Positions 25,750 to 33,429 of a stretch of DNA of 43,757 nt are shown here, piece by piece (the stretch's first letter is position 1; every line of letters begins with the position of its first letter). A program made the position numbers and the translations under genes. The stretch is from a bacterium (GTDB lineage Bacteria > Ratteibacteria > UBA8468 > B48-G9 > JAFGKM01). The DNA is taken from positions 1 to 43,757 of the forward strand of contig JAOAIL010000004.1 in NCBI GenBank assembly GCA_026414725.1, given 5' to 3'. The notes under the pieces were generated by a model. It was given only the letters and a program-made list of their open reading frames with translations. It made no database searches and was not told the DNA's origin.

Positions 25750-26005
25750 TCTTCCCTCTCCTTTGAAGGTGATATCCTTCCTAATCTTTCTCTCCCTTAT
25801 CCTGCCATTCTCCTTTACTTTTCATTGCCCCTCCCTTGAGGGGAGGGTGAGACCTTATGTTCTACTATCCACCCCCACCTAATTCCTCCCCCCTCATATG
25901 GGGAGGATATTTTATCTTCCCCCTCCCTTGAGGGGAGGGTGAGACCTTTGCTAATCTTTTTTCTCTCATCCTTCACCTTCTTCCGCCATAGGGAGAAGGG
26001 AATAT
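25750..26005 (-). repeat. Composite intergenic palindromic repeat, copy group 2 (two inverted units)
   Basis: Most of the 401-bp gap between nnrD and pal. Relative to group 1 the units are inverted. Unit one, 25826-25910: hairpin type 2 (CCCTCCC-TTGAG-GGGAGGG), GTGAGACCTT, ACCCCCACCTAATT, then hairpin type 1 (25885-25906). Unit two: hairpin type 2 at 25921-25939, GTGAGACCTTTG, and the CCTTCTTCC/GGGAGAAGG variant at 25976-25999. A worn copy may lie at 25750-25780. No gene is seen. Confidence 0.85.
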
Positions 26006-26064
26006 AGGTATTCCACTCATATAAACAGGGATTGTTCCTTCTATCTTAGTTTATAATGGATGTG

Positions 26065-26919
26065 TTACCTGTGTATCTCAAATTCTGCATAACTGAATGC
26101 GTCAGGAAGTTTTTTGATAATATCTGAGGCAATAAGAGATGTTTCTCCTATTTCTTTTGCTGCAATATCTCCTGCAAGTCCATGTATATATACACCGTAT
26201 CTTGCGGATTCAAGAGCAGGTCTTCCCTGTGCAAGAAGTCCTCCTATAATTCCTGCAAGAACATCCCCACTGCCTGCTGTTGCCATACCAGGATTTCCTG
26301 TGAGATTTATATATGCCTCTTTTCCATCTGTCACTACTGTTCTGTACCCTTTTAGAACAACCACCACATTGTATCTCTTTGCAAAATCTATTGCTACCTT
26401 TTCTCTATTATTCTGGATTTCTTTTATTGTTAGCCCTGTAAGATATGACATCTCACCGGGGTGAGGGGTGAGTATAATACCTGTGCTTTTACTTTTCTTT
26501 AGAACATTAAGGTTGGAAGAGATAATTTTCAATGCATCTGCGTCTATTATAAGTGGTCTTTCTATCTTTTTGATGATGTTTTTAACAAAACTGCATGTAT
26601 CCTGGTTTCCTGTAGATATACCGGGTCCAATAATAACAGCATCTGTCCTTTCCTCAATAAATTTTAGTGCGGGCTTTATTGCTTTTTTAGAAAATGTCCT
26701 TCTATCTGTCTGTGGCAGTGGTAAACTCATTACTTCAGTCAGTTTTATTTCTATAATATCGTTCAGTCCTTCAGGAATACCAATTGTTACGAGTCCACAC
26801 CCACTTCTTAATGCGGATTCTCCAGCCATACATACAGCACCTGTCAATCCAGGGCTACCACCTAATATAAATAAGTGTCCGTAGTCCCCTTTATGTGTAT
26901 CTCGCTTCCTTTTTCCCAT
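26065..26919 (-). CDS. nnrD: ADP/ATP-dependent (S)-NAD(P)H-hydrate dehydratase
   Basis: Repairs NAD(P)H hydrates (EC 4.2.1.136/4.2.1.93). 284 residues of the YjeF C-terminal, ribokinase-like fold: KGDYGHLFILGGSPGLTGA at the N-terminus, VIIGPGIS, ILTPHPGEMSYLTG, and TAGSGDVLAGIIGGLLAQG near the end. The NnrE epimerase domain fused to it in many bacteria is absent, and no separate epimerase gene is visible. The start lies 29 bp inside acpS; the conserved HKGDYG begins at residue 9, so a much later start would break the domain. No ribosome site precedes it, so coupling to acpS is likely. Confidence 0.92.
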   Translation of the reverse strand: MGKRKRDTHKGDYGHLFILGGSPGLTGAVCMAGESALRSGCGLVTIGIPEGLNDIIEIKLTEVMSLPLPQTDRRTFSKKAIKPALKFIEERTDAVIIGPGISTGNQDTCSFVKNIIKKIERPLIIDADALKIISSNLNVLKKSKSTGIILTPHPGEMSYLTGLTIKEIQNNREKVAIDFAKRYNVVVVLKGYRTVVTDGKEAYINLTGNPGMATAGSGDVLAGIIGGLLAQGRPALESARYGVYIHGLAGDIAAKEIGETSLIASDIIKKLPDAFSYAEFEIHR

Positions 26920-27256
26920 TATTTGTTTTATAGAGGATACAGATAGCCACTGCCTCTTCTTTTGTATGTGATATAGATAGTGATATTTTATAGCCAGCGA
27001 TTTTGTTAGAAAGATTTGTATCCAGAATTTTTATGAAAGGTCTCCCTGAAGACATTTTGCCAATCTCAATCTTTTTATAGAACCTTTCTGATGGAACAAT
27101 ACCGATATTTTTAAGAAAGGCATCTTTTGCTGCAAATTTGCCTGTAAGGGTTATTTTATTACTTTTCTGCTCTTCCTCTGTAAAGATATTATCTATCTTC
27201 TTAGAGATTGTTTTAATATCTTCCAGTTTTTTTATTTCAATGGAGTGTTTTATCAT
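26891..27256 (-). CDS. acpS: Holo-[acyl-carrier-protein] synthase (AcpS-like)
   Basis: Transfers phosphopantetheine from CoA to acyl carrier protein (EC 2.7.8.7). 121 residues with FTEEEQ, the core GKFAAKDAFLKNIG, and SISHTKEEAVAI. The two metal-binding acids usually Asp (in GIDIVEI) and Glu (in AAKEA) appear here as Glu7 (SIEIKKL) and Asp45 (AAKDA), a reciprocal change. The length fits the family. It overlaps rpmA by 4 bp (ATGA) and nnrD by 29 bp. The next step would be to test whether it is the only AcpS in the genome. Confidence 0.8.
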   Translation of the reverse strand: MIKHSIEIKKLEDIKTISKKIDNIFTEEEQKSNKITLTGKFAAKDAFLKNIGIVPSERFYKKIEIGKMSSGRPFIKILDTNLSNKIAGYKISLSISHTKEEAVAICILYKTNNGKKEARYT

Positions 27257-27498
27257 TGGGACACAGGGACTACCTGTACCACCTTCTTCCCTTTCCTTTC
27301 TACAAATTCCACCATTCCATCAATTAAACTGAAGATGGTAAAGTCCTTTCCCATACAGGCACCTTTGCCAGGTATTACTCTACTACCTTTCTGCCGGATA
27401 ATAATACTTCCAGCAGTGACGGTCTGTCCACTGTAAACCTTCGTACCAGCATATCTGGGATTTGAATCCCTTCCGTTTCCTTGTTTTTTTCTTCCCAT
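27253..27498 (-). CDS. rpmA: 50S ribosomal protein L27
   Basis: 81 residues with the L27 signature NGRDSNPRYAG, then VTAGSIIIRQKGSRVIPG and the C-terminal beta barrel. The ATG at 27498 follows a perfect promoter whose -10 ends at 27509, so the message would have only about four bases before the start: apparently leaderless. With this start the tail before NGRD is four residues shorter than in Escherichia coli (NGRD at 8-11 instead of 12-15). Earlier in-frame Met codons at 27510 and 27537 fall in or upstream of the promoter. rplU, the usual upstream neighbour, is absent. Confidence 0.88.
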   Translation of the reverse strand: MGRKKQGNGRDSNPRYAGTKVYSGQTVTAGSIIIRQKGSRVIPGKGACMGKDFTIFSLIDGMVEFVERKGKKVVQVVPVSQ

Positions 27499-27508
27499 AG
27501 TGAAAAGC

Positions 27509-27537
27509 ATTATACCTTTAATAAAAATATCTGTCAA
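27509..27537 (-). promoter_or_regulatory. Sigma70 promoter of rpmA-acpS-nnrD
   Basis: Minus-strand TTGACA (27537-27532), 17-bp spacer, TATAAT (27514-27509); all positions match consensus. Predicted start of transcription is about 27502, immediately ahead of the rpmA ATG. Confidence 0.88.
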
Positions 27538-27639
27538 GGATATGGTTAGGAATTATTTATTATTTATCTTTTTTATTGAAGGTGTCCCCATGCGATAAAT
27601 GTTTAAAAGCATTTTCTGGTACGTCCGCCGAGATAGTGA

Positions 27640-27860
27640 GCCCGTTGGCAAAAGCCCGTCAGGGCAAGACAGGGTGAGGGTGATATTCTCTCTTAACTTT
27701 CTCCTTCTTTCTCTTTATCTCCCTCGCCCTTAGAGGGGAGAGGGTACGGGTGAGGGTGAGACCTTTCTAATTTTTCTCACCCTGAGGGAGAAGAAAGTTT
27801 AGTTATCCCTCCTCATATGAGGAGGAGTTGCTCTTCTTCCTCTCCTTTGAGGAGAGATAA
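27640..27860 (-). repeat. Composite intergenic palindromic repeat, copy group 3 (degraded)
   Basis: In the gap between rpmA and the porin. Hairpin type 2-like CCCTCGCCCTTAGAGGGGAG around 27720-27743 followed by GGGTGAGGGTGAGACCTTT, and a perfect type 1 palindrome CTCCTCATATGAGGAG at 27809-27824, then CTCTCCTTTGAGGAGAG at about 27840-27856. The arrangement is inverted relative to group 1 and looks rearranged. Bases 27541-27640 show nothing I recognise. Confidence 0.75.
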
Positions 27861-27868
27861 AATTGTAC

Positions 27869-27896
27869 TTGACAGGAAAAGATAGTGTAGTAAAAT
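27869..27896 (+). promoter_or_regulatory. Upstream promoter P1 of the porin gene
   Basis: TTGACA (27869-27874), 16-bp spacer, TAAAAT (27891-27896, five of six matches). Confidence 0.65.
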
Positions 27897-27914
27897 AGTA
27901 AGTAGGTGTTGCTC

Positions 27915-27942
27915 TTGACAAAAGTTTTATGGCAGGTATAAT
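27915..27942 (+). promoter_or_regulatory. Downstream promoter P2 of the porin gene
   Basis: TTGACA (27915-27920), 16-bp spacer, TATAAT (27937-27942), both perfect. Transcription from about 27949 gives a leader of roughly 185 bases before the start at 28135. Confidence 0.82.
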
Positions 27943-28065
27943 AATTGTTAAAGATAGTCCGTATGCGTTTCTGGTTTAATATGCCGGAAAGGAGGTGAAG
28001 AAAGAAGAAAAAGGCAGAGACCAGAAAGGAAGAGCGACGGATTTGTGGTGTGAAGTAGAGAAGAA

Positions 28066-28103
28066 CCGAGTGGTTTCAAAAGAGTATTTTTGAATTCACT
28101 CGG
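28066..28103 (+). promoter_or_regulatory. Leader hairpin in the porin 5' UTR
   Basis: CCGAGTG (28066-28072) pairs with CACTCGG (28097-28103), and inside it TTCAAAA (28075-28081) pairs with TTTTGAA (28088-28094), leaving a 2x2 internal loop and a six-base terminal loop. It ends 18 bases before the AAGGAG ribosome site. No T run follows, so an mRNA-stabilising or regulatory element is more likely than a terminator. Confidence 0.65.
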
Positions 28104-28134
28104 ATGAGTATAGATAACAACAAGGAGAATGAAA

Positions 28135-29388
28135 ATGAGTATGTGGAAAAGAATACTTGTTGCTGTTGCGGTAGTCGCAATGGCAATCCCTGCCTTTTCT
28201 GCTGTTGAAAGTGTGAAGGTAGGGGGAGATATTGATATATATGGAATCAAGAGAATGAATATGTACCCGACTTATTATCCATATGGTGATGAAATAACTC
28301 ACCTGCAGACAAATACACGGGTTTATGTTCAGGCGATGCTTACAGAGAATGTTGAGGCAATGGTCCGCCTGATAAATGAACGTATATGGTGGGGTTCCTG
28401 GACAGAGATTATGCCAGGTTCTGATACTGATATAGACCTTGACCTTGCATACATAAAGGTATCAGATATTCTTACCCCTGGATTGGTACTTACTGTTGGA
28501 AGACAGGAAATCCAGTTCGGTGAAGGGTTGGTTGTAGGAAGTGCATATGTTCCTTTTGATACCTATCCTACAACTTTACCTTTAGCACAGGACCTCGGAA
28601 AGCAGAAGGCATTTGATGCGGTAAGAATTGACTATACATTCAACCAGGTTCCTCTTGACCTAACTGCATTTGGAGCTAAGATATGGGAAACATTGAGTGA
28701 TAATGATGGTAACCTCTATGGAATTAACCTCGGCTTCAAGGCAGGTGATGCTGCGAGAATAGAAGGGTATTATGTCACTCTCCAGGATTACGCTGTTGAT
28801 GAAGATGTTTCTACTGTAGGTATTCGCGCGACAGGAGATCTTGCAGGATTTGCACTTAAAGGTGAGTATGCAAAGCAGTTCGGAGAGTGGGATGGTGCTG
28901 ACAATGAAGGATGGGCACTCCTTCTTTCAGGTCAGTATAACTTCCCTCAGTCAGAGATGGCTGCATATATAAAGGCACAGTTAAATCTCTATTCAGGGAA
29001 TGATGGAGATGCCGATAATACACAGTGGATAAGTTTCTTCCCATCCAACGTTGCATCCAGAATAGGTGCCATCAATTATATACTTGCAACAACCGTCAAT
29101 CCTTATGGACTTTCAAATGCCAGAGTCATCAATGTTGGTGGTGGAATCAGTCCTGTTGAAAAGGTAGCGGTTTCTCTGGATTGGTTTAATGTGTCCTTCA
29201 TGGAAGAGGCAGGTTGGAACGATGAAACAGCAGTAGGTAATGAGATAGATGCAGGACTTACCTACAAATACAGTGAAGACCTTTCATTTGGTCTCCAGTA
29301 TGGTGTGCTTCTTCTCGGAGATGCAATCCAGGACTACTTTGATGATGACCCATGGCAGTTGATTGCGTCTATGAAGGTTGTATTCTAA
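28135..29388 (+). CDS. Outer-membrane beta-barrel porin (alginate-export/porin-like)
   Basis: 417 residues with a signal peptide (MSMWKRILVAVAVVAMAIPAFSA, cut before VES) and alternating beta-strand sequence ending in Phe (SMKVVF), as in outer-membrane barrels. A segment GRQEIQFGEGLVVG resembles the alginate-export/AlgE-type group, but the substrate is unknown. ATG at 28135 lies 7 bases after AAGGAG; the earlier ATG at 28129 is too close to that site. Two promoters, a leader hairpin and a strong terminator make this a self-contained, probably highly expressed gene. Confidence 0.82.
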   Translation: MSMWKRILVAVAVVAMAIPAFSAVESVKVGGDIDIYGIKRMNMYPTYYPYGDEITHLQTNTRVYVQAMLTENVEAMVRLINERIWWGSWTEIMPGSDTDIDLDLAYIKVSDILTPGLVLTVGRQEIQFGEGLVVGSAYVPFDTYPTTLPLAQDLGKQKAFDAVRIDYTFNQVPLDLTAFGAKIWETLSDNDGNLYGINLGFKAGDAARIEGYYVTLQDYAVDEDVSTVGIRATGDLAGFALKGEYAKQFGEWDGADNEGWALLLSGQYNFPQSEMAAYIKAQLNLYSGNDGDADNTQWISFFPSNVASRIGAINYILATTVNPYGLSNARVINVGGGISPVEKVAVSLDWFNVSFMEEAGWNDETAVGNEIDAGLTYKYSEDLSFGLQYGVLLLGDAIQDYFDDDPWQLIASMKVVF

Positions 29389-29412
29389 ACCACTGCATCT
29401 AAGGGATTTACA

Positions 29413-29445
29413 GAAGGGGGCTTTCAAAAGCCCCCTTCTTTTTTT
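29413..29445 (+). terminator. Strong intrinsic terminator of the porin gene
   Basis: GAAGGGGGCTTT (29413-29424) is inverted exactly as AAAGCCCCCTTC (29427-29438), followed by seven T residues. It lies 25 bp after the porin stop. Confidence 0.93.
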
Positions 29446-29454
29446 ATTCACCTT

Positions 29455-29735
29455 CACCCATATCCTCTCTCCTCAAGGGAGAGTAATACAGCACAAATCC
29501 TCCCCATATGAGGGGGAGGAAATTAGGTGGGGGTAAAAAGTAAAGGGAAGGTTTCACCCTTGCCCTGCACCCTTCTCCGGACGAAAAATTGAAAATTATG
29601 TTAAGAAAGTAGTAAAATATAAGAGATTGAAAGAAATTCCTCCCCAGATAAAGGGGGAGAAGGAAAGGATGAGAGGGAATTAAGTAATAAAGGTTTCACC
29701 CTCACCTTAATCCTCTCCCCTTAAGGGAGAGGATA
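29455..29735 (+). repeat. Composite intergenic palindromic repeat, copy group 4
   Basis: Fills most of the gap between the porin terminator and nadC. Hairpin type 2 at 29465-29483 (CTCTCTCCTCAAGGGAGAG); a unit beginning CCTCCCCATATGAGGGGGAG at 29499 with AAATTAGGTGGGGGT and AAGGTTTCACCC; a second unit from 29638 (CCTCCCC/GGGGGAG) through AAGGATGAGAGGG and AAGGTTTCACCCTCACCTTA to hairpin type 2 at 29712-29732. The last hairpin ends 21 bp before the nadC start. Confidence 0.85.
29589..29618 (+). promoter_or_regulatory. Possible promoter for nadC inside the repeat region
   Basis: TTGAAA (29589-29594), 18-bp spacer, TAAAAT (29613-29618), lying in the non-repeat stretch between two repeat units. 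One mismatch in each box, so moderate support. Confidence 0.4.
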
Positions 29736-29753
29736 TAAAAAAGAAAAAATGCA

Positions 29754-30611
29754 ATGAAAAGGTATATTAAGAAACTGATAAAAAAGGCACTCAGAGAAGA
29801 TAGAGGAAAAAAAGATATTACCACTTCCTTTTTGTTTGAGAAGAATTTTACTGTGGATGCGGTCTTAACAGCAAAGGAAGAGGGTATTATCTGCGGGATA
29901 GATATATTCAAAAATGTATTTTTGACCCTCTCCCCTTCTTTTAGATTTAAATTCTATGTAAAAGAGGGTGGATATGTGCATAAAGGACAAAAAGTTGCTG
30001 AAGTAAAAGGACCTTTAAAAGAACTCCTTACAGGCGAGAGGACTGCATTAAACTTCTTACAGCATCTTTCAGGTATAGCAACACTTACAAAAAGGTTTGT
30101 GGAAAAGGCAGGAAATATTAATGTTTATGATACAAGAAAGACCATACCACTTTTAAGGACACTTGAGAAATATGCGGTGAAGGTAGGTGGTGGCAGGAAC
30201 CATAGGTTCGGACTTTTTGATATGGTGCTTATAAAGGATAACCATATTACAGCAATAATGAAAAGTAATGGACTGAATAAAAAATCCGCCATATCTTATG
30301 CGATAGAAAAGATAAAAAGGAAAGCAAAAGGAAGATATAAAATAGAGGTAGAAGTGGGAGATTTTAATGAGGCAGTTGCTGGCTATAAATCAGGTGCGGA
30401 TATTATAATGTTTGACAATGCGGATAAGAAAGAACTGCAAAAATTTGTAAAGTATCTCGGTAAAGATAGAAAAAAGGTTATTATTGAGTGGTCTGGGAAT
30501 ATAGATATTGATACGATAGAGAAAATAAAGAACCTTCCTTTGGACAGGGTTTCTATTGGTGCTATTACACATTCAGCAAAGGCACTGGATTTCTCCCTGA
30601 AGATTTTGTAG
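29754..30611 (+). CDS. nadC: Nicotinate-nucleotide pyrophosphorylase (quinolinate phosphoribosyltransferase)
   Basis: Converts quinolinate and PRPP to nicotinate mononucleotide (EC 2.4.2.19) in de novo NAD synthesis. 285 residues: N-terminal IKKALREDRGKKDITTSFLF, LTGERTALNFLQHLSGIAT, YDTRKTIPLLRTLEKYAV, GGGRNHRFGLFDMVLIKDNH, and IMFDN and SGNI strand ends of the barrel. The start at 29754 has no close ribosome site; the nearest purine run is in the repeat hairpin about 18 bases upstream. The FNT channel gene follows after 13 bp. nadA and nadB are not present. Confidence 0.95.
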   Translation: MKRYIKKLIKKALREDRGKKDITTSFLFEKNFTVDAVLTAKEEGIICGIDIFKNVFLTLSPSFRFKFYVKEGGYVHKGQKVAEVKGPLKELLTGERTALNFLQHLSGIATLTKRFVEKAGNINVYDTRKTIPLLRTLEKYAVKVGGGRNHRFGLFDMVLIKDNHITAIMKSNGLNKKSAISYAIEKIKRKAKGRYKIEVEVGDFNEAVAGYKSGADIIMFDNADKKELQKFVKYLGKDRKKVIIEWSGNIDIDTIEKIKNLPLDRVSIGAITHSAKALDFSLKIL

Positions 30612-30624
30612 GGAGGAAGAGATT

Positions 30625-31419
30625 ATGACCAAACTTTTTCTTTCACCTCAGGAGATTTCACAGGAATTGACAAAAATTGGTACAAAAAAAGCAGAAGCAA
30701 ACTGGCTGGAACTTTTTCTTTTTGGTATCCTTGCAGGTATATATATCGGGTTTGGTGCCCAGACAGCATTGAGTATTACAAGTGGAGGGACATTAGACCC
30801 AGGGATTACCAAGCTTCTTTCTGGTAGTGTATTCAGTTTAGGACTTATGCTTGTTCTTATACCGGGTGCTGAACTTTTTACAGGAAATATCCTTATGACA
30901 ATCGGGACACTTACAGGTAGATATAACATTTTTAAACTTCTCAGAAACTGGTTCATTGTGTATGCTGGTAATTTTATTGGTTCTCTTCTTCTCGCATATC
31001 TTGTTTATCATACAGGACTTTTAGGCTATGGTCCGGATTCTTTTACACCGATAGGAATTTCAGCAATTACTGTGGCAGAGAATAAGATGAAACTCGGATT
31101 TATTGAAGCATTTACAAGAGGTATTTTATGTAATATACTTGTCTGTCTTGCAGTAATTCTCTGTATTTCTTCCCTTACTGTTAGTGGTAAGATATTAGGA
31201 ATCTATTTCCCTATTATGGCATTTGTTGCCAGTGGGTATGAACACTCCATTGCTAATATGTATTTTATTCCTGCTGGGTTTCTTGTGAAAGGATGTTTTT
31301 TAAGTAATTTTTTATCTATGTGGAAAAATCTTATCCCTGTTACCATAGGGAATATTATAGGTGGATTAGTGATTGTTATTTTCCATCCGAAGATGTTTAA
31401 GAAGATACTGTATCATTAA
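30625..31419 (+). CDS. Formate/nitrite transporter family channel
   Basis: 264 residues, six hydrophobic helices, of the FocA/NirC (FNT) fold that forms pentameric channels for formate, nitrite or hydrosulfide. Visible family features: the N-terminal cytoplasmic helix, IYIGFGAQTALSITSGG, LIPGAELFTGN, a central CNILVCLAVIL stretch, and FVASGYEHSIANMYFIPAGF, which holds the pore His. The substrate within the family cannot be told from sequence alone. GGGAGGAAGAG precedes the ATG. It is 13 bp after nadC. Confidence 0.92.
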   Translation: MTKLFLSPQEISQELTKIGTKKAEANWLELFLFGILAGIYIGFGAQTALSITSGGTLDPGITKLLSGSVFSLGLMLVLIPGAELFTGNILMTIGTLTGRYNIFKLLRNWFIVYAGNFIGSLLLAYLVYHTGLLGYGPDSFTPIGISAITVAENKMKLGFIEAFTRGILCNILVCLAVILCISSLTVSGKILGIYFPIMAFVASGYEHSIANMYFIPAGFLVKGCFLSNFLSMWKNLIPVTIGNIIGGLVIVIFHPKMFKKILYH

Positions 31420-31445
31420 ATTTTTATAGATTTCATTTTATTCCT

Positions 31446-32207
31446 ATGTACATTGATACACACTGTCATCTAAACTTCCCTGATTTTGACAATGACAGGG
31501 AAGAGGTGTTAAGAGAAGCAGAAAAGGAAGGGGTAATTGCTATTATCAACCCTGGCTCATCAGTTGAAAAAAGTAGAAGTGCTGTTGCTATATCTGAAAG
31601 ATATTCTGATGTTTATGCTAATGTTGGAATACATCCTCTTGATGTTAAAGATGTCTCAACTTCTGATGTTTTTGAGATAGAAAAACTTGCTAAAAACAAA
31701 AAGGTTATAGGTATTGGAGAAACAGGACTGGACTTTTATTATGCAAGGGATACAGAAAGAAAACAGAGAGAGTTATTCATTGCCCATATTGATATAGCAG
31801 GAAAATTGAACCTTCCTCTGATAATCCATCAGAGAAATAGCAGGGATGAGGTGATTGAAGTATGTGAAAAATATAAACTGCCTGAAAAGGTTGTTTTCCA
31901 TTGCTTTGGTGGAGATAATGTGATGGCGGATTACTGTAAAAATAGGGGATTTTATATATCTTTTACAGGCACAATTACTTTTAAAAATGCAGTAGATGTC
32001 CGTACAGTATGTAGGGACTATCCTCTGGATATGATAATGGCAGAGACAGATGCACCATTCCTTGCACCAACTCCTTACAGAGGCAAAAGAAATGACCCTT
32101 CAAAGGTAAAATATATTGTGGAGATGATTGCAAATGTTAAGGGACTTGAGATAAAAGAATGTGCTGAAATAATCCTGAATAATTCAAAGAAATTCTTCGG
32201 AATATGA
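31446..32207 (+). CDS. tatD: TatD-family metal-dependent deoxyribonuclease
   Basis: 253 residues of the TatD family, 3'-5' DNA exonucleases and AP-site repair enzymes. Metal motifs: DTHCHLN (His6, His8), GIGETGLDFYY with the Glu ligand, LIIHQR, VFHCFGG, and ETDAPFL near the end. The 26-bp gap after the FNT gene contains no Shine-Dalgarno sequence before the ATG. The stop overlaps mtaB by 4 bp, so the two are coupled. Confidence 0.93.
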   Translation: MYIDTHCHLNFPDFDNDREEVLREAEKEGVIAIINPGSSVEKSRSAVAISERYSDVYANVGIHPLDVKDVSTSDVFEIEKLAKNKKVIGIGETGLDFYYARDTERKQRELFIAHIDIAGKLNLPLIIHQRNSRDEVIEVCEKYKLPEKVVFHCFGGDNVMADYCKNRGFYISFTGTITFKNAVDVRTVCRDYPLDMIMAETDAPFLAPTPYRGKRNDPSKVKYIVEMIANVKGLEIKECAEIILNNSKKFFGI

Positions 32208-33406
32208 AACTTTTTTTAAAGACATATGGATGCAAGGCAAACCAGTATGATAGCCAGTTATTACTTGAGAATTTACAGGAAGAGGGATATAGATTCTCTC
32301 CTCTCAAAGATGCAGAAGTAGTAATTGTTAATACCTGCTGTGTAACAAGTAAGGCAGAAAAGGAAGAGAGGAGTTTTATAAGAAAGGTACATGCCGAAGG
32401 GAAAGAAATATGGCTTACTGGCTGTGCTGTGAAGAAAACAGGATTTTTGGAAAAGATAGATGTAAAGGTAAAGGTTATTCCGCAAATACCATCAAAGAAA
32501 AAAACCATAACTTTCTTCTATAACCATACCCGTGCATTTGTAAAGATAGAAGATGGGTGTGAGAATTTCTGTACCTACTGTATTGTTCCTTATGTAAGAG
32601 GAAGTATAAAAAGTAGAAATGAAAGTGAGATTATAGAAGAGGTAAGAAATCTGTGTGCTAATGGATACAAAGAGATTGTACTAACGGGTATTGATACAGG
32701 AGCATATGGTAAGGATACGGATACAGATATTATACATTTACTGGAAAGGTTGAAAAATATAAATGGATTGAAACGTCTTCGTCTGAGTTCAATAGAGATT
32801 TTTTATCTTACTGATAAACTCTGTGATTATCTTCTCTCCTATCCACTTTTCTGTCCTCATCTTCATATCCCTTTACAGAGTGGCTCTGACAAAATCCTTA
32901 AACTTATGGGAAGGAGATATACATTTTCTGAGTATTTAGAAAGGATAGAGAAGATAAGAAAAAAAGATAAGGAAAATAGGTTTACATTCACTACAGATAT
33001 AATGGTAGGTTTCCCTTATGAGGAGGATGATGATTTTGCATTGAGTGTTAAGGCAGTGAAGGAGATTGGTTTTCTTAAAGTTCATATATTCAGGTATTCA
33101 AAAAGGGAAGGAACATCTGCTTTTTCAATGGAAGGTGATATTTCTGAAAGGATAAAAAAAGAAAGGGAAAAAACATTGGAAGAAATGGCAGATGAGATAT
33201 CCGTAAAGGTAAAAAAGCAGTTTCTGGGTAAGAAACTCTCGGTTCTTATTGAGAGACAGAAAGATAGTTTCTGGGAAGGATATTCTTCTCAATATCTTCC
33301 TGTAAAAATCCAACTTTGTTCTGATAATTGTATTATAAATGAAATTGTTTGTGTGAAAGCAGAAGGGATAGATAAGGATGGTATAGTATACGGCAGGATG
33401 ATATAA
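32204..33406 (+). CDS. mtaB: tRNA (N6-threonylcarbamoyladenosine) methylthiotransferase
   Basis: Radical-SAM enzyme that adds a methylthio group to t6A37 in ANN-decoding tRNAs (EC 2.8.4.5). 400 residues: N-terminal UPF0004 domain with cluster cysteines in TYGCKANQYDS, VNTCCVTSKAE and LTGCAV; radical-SAM CENFCTYC with VRGSIKSR after it; C-terminal TRAM-like part. The short N-terminal loop and KANQ motif point to MtaB rather than MiaB (usually TFGCQMN) or RimO. It overlaps tatD by 4 bp. Confidence 0.92.
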   Translation: MKLFLKTYGCKANQYDSQLLLENLQEEGYRFSPLKDAEVVIVNTCCVTSKAEKEERSFIRKVHAEGKEIWLTGCAVKKTGFLEKIDVKVKVIPQIPSKKKTITFFYNHTRAFVKIEDGCENFCTYCIVPYVRGSIKSRNESEIIEEVRNLCANGYKEIVLTGIDTGAYGKDTDTDIIHLLERLKNINGLKRLRLSSIEIFYLTDKLCDYLLSYPLFCPHLHIPLQSGSDKILKLMGRRYTFSEYLERIEKIRKKDKENRFTFTTDIMVGFPYEEDDDFALSVKAVKEIGFLKVHIFRYSKREGTSAFSMEGDISERIKKEREKTLEEMADEISVKVKKQFLGKKLSVLIERQKDSFWEGYSSQYLPVKIQLCSDNCIINEIVCVKAEGIDKDGIVYGRMI

Positions 33407-33429
33407 TCAATGTGTAAAGGAGTAGATTA

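Noticed and set aside
27981-28093. Mini frames in the porin leader (five codons from ATG 27981, then 32 codons from GTG 27995)
   Set aside because: They overlap as GTGA, but the GTG has no separate ribosome site and the peptide has no recognisable features; too short to support alone.
28129-28134. Porin start at the ATG two codons earlier
   Set aside because: It lies one base after the AAGGAG site; ATG 28135 has the right spacing and a normal signal peptide.
19806-29735. CRISPR array
   Set aside because: The repeats are palindromic, differ in arms and orientation, and are not separated by equal unique spacers; no cas genes are present.
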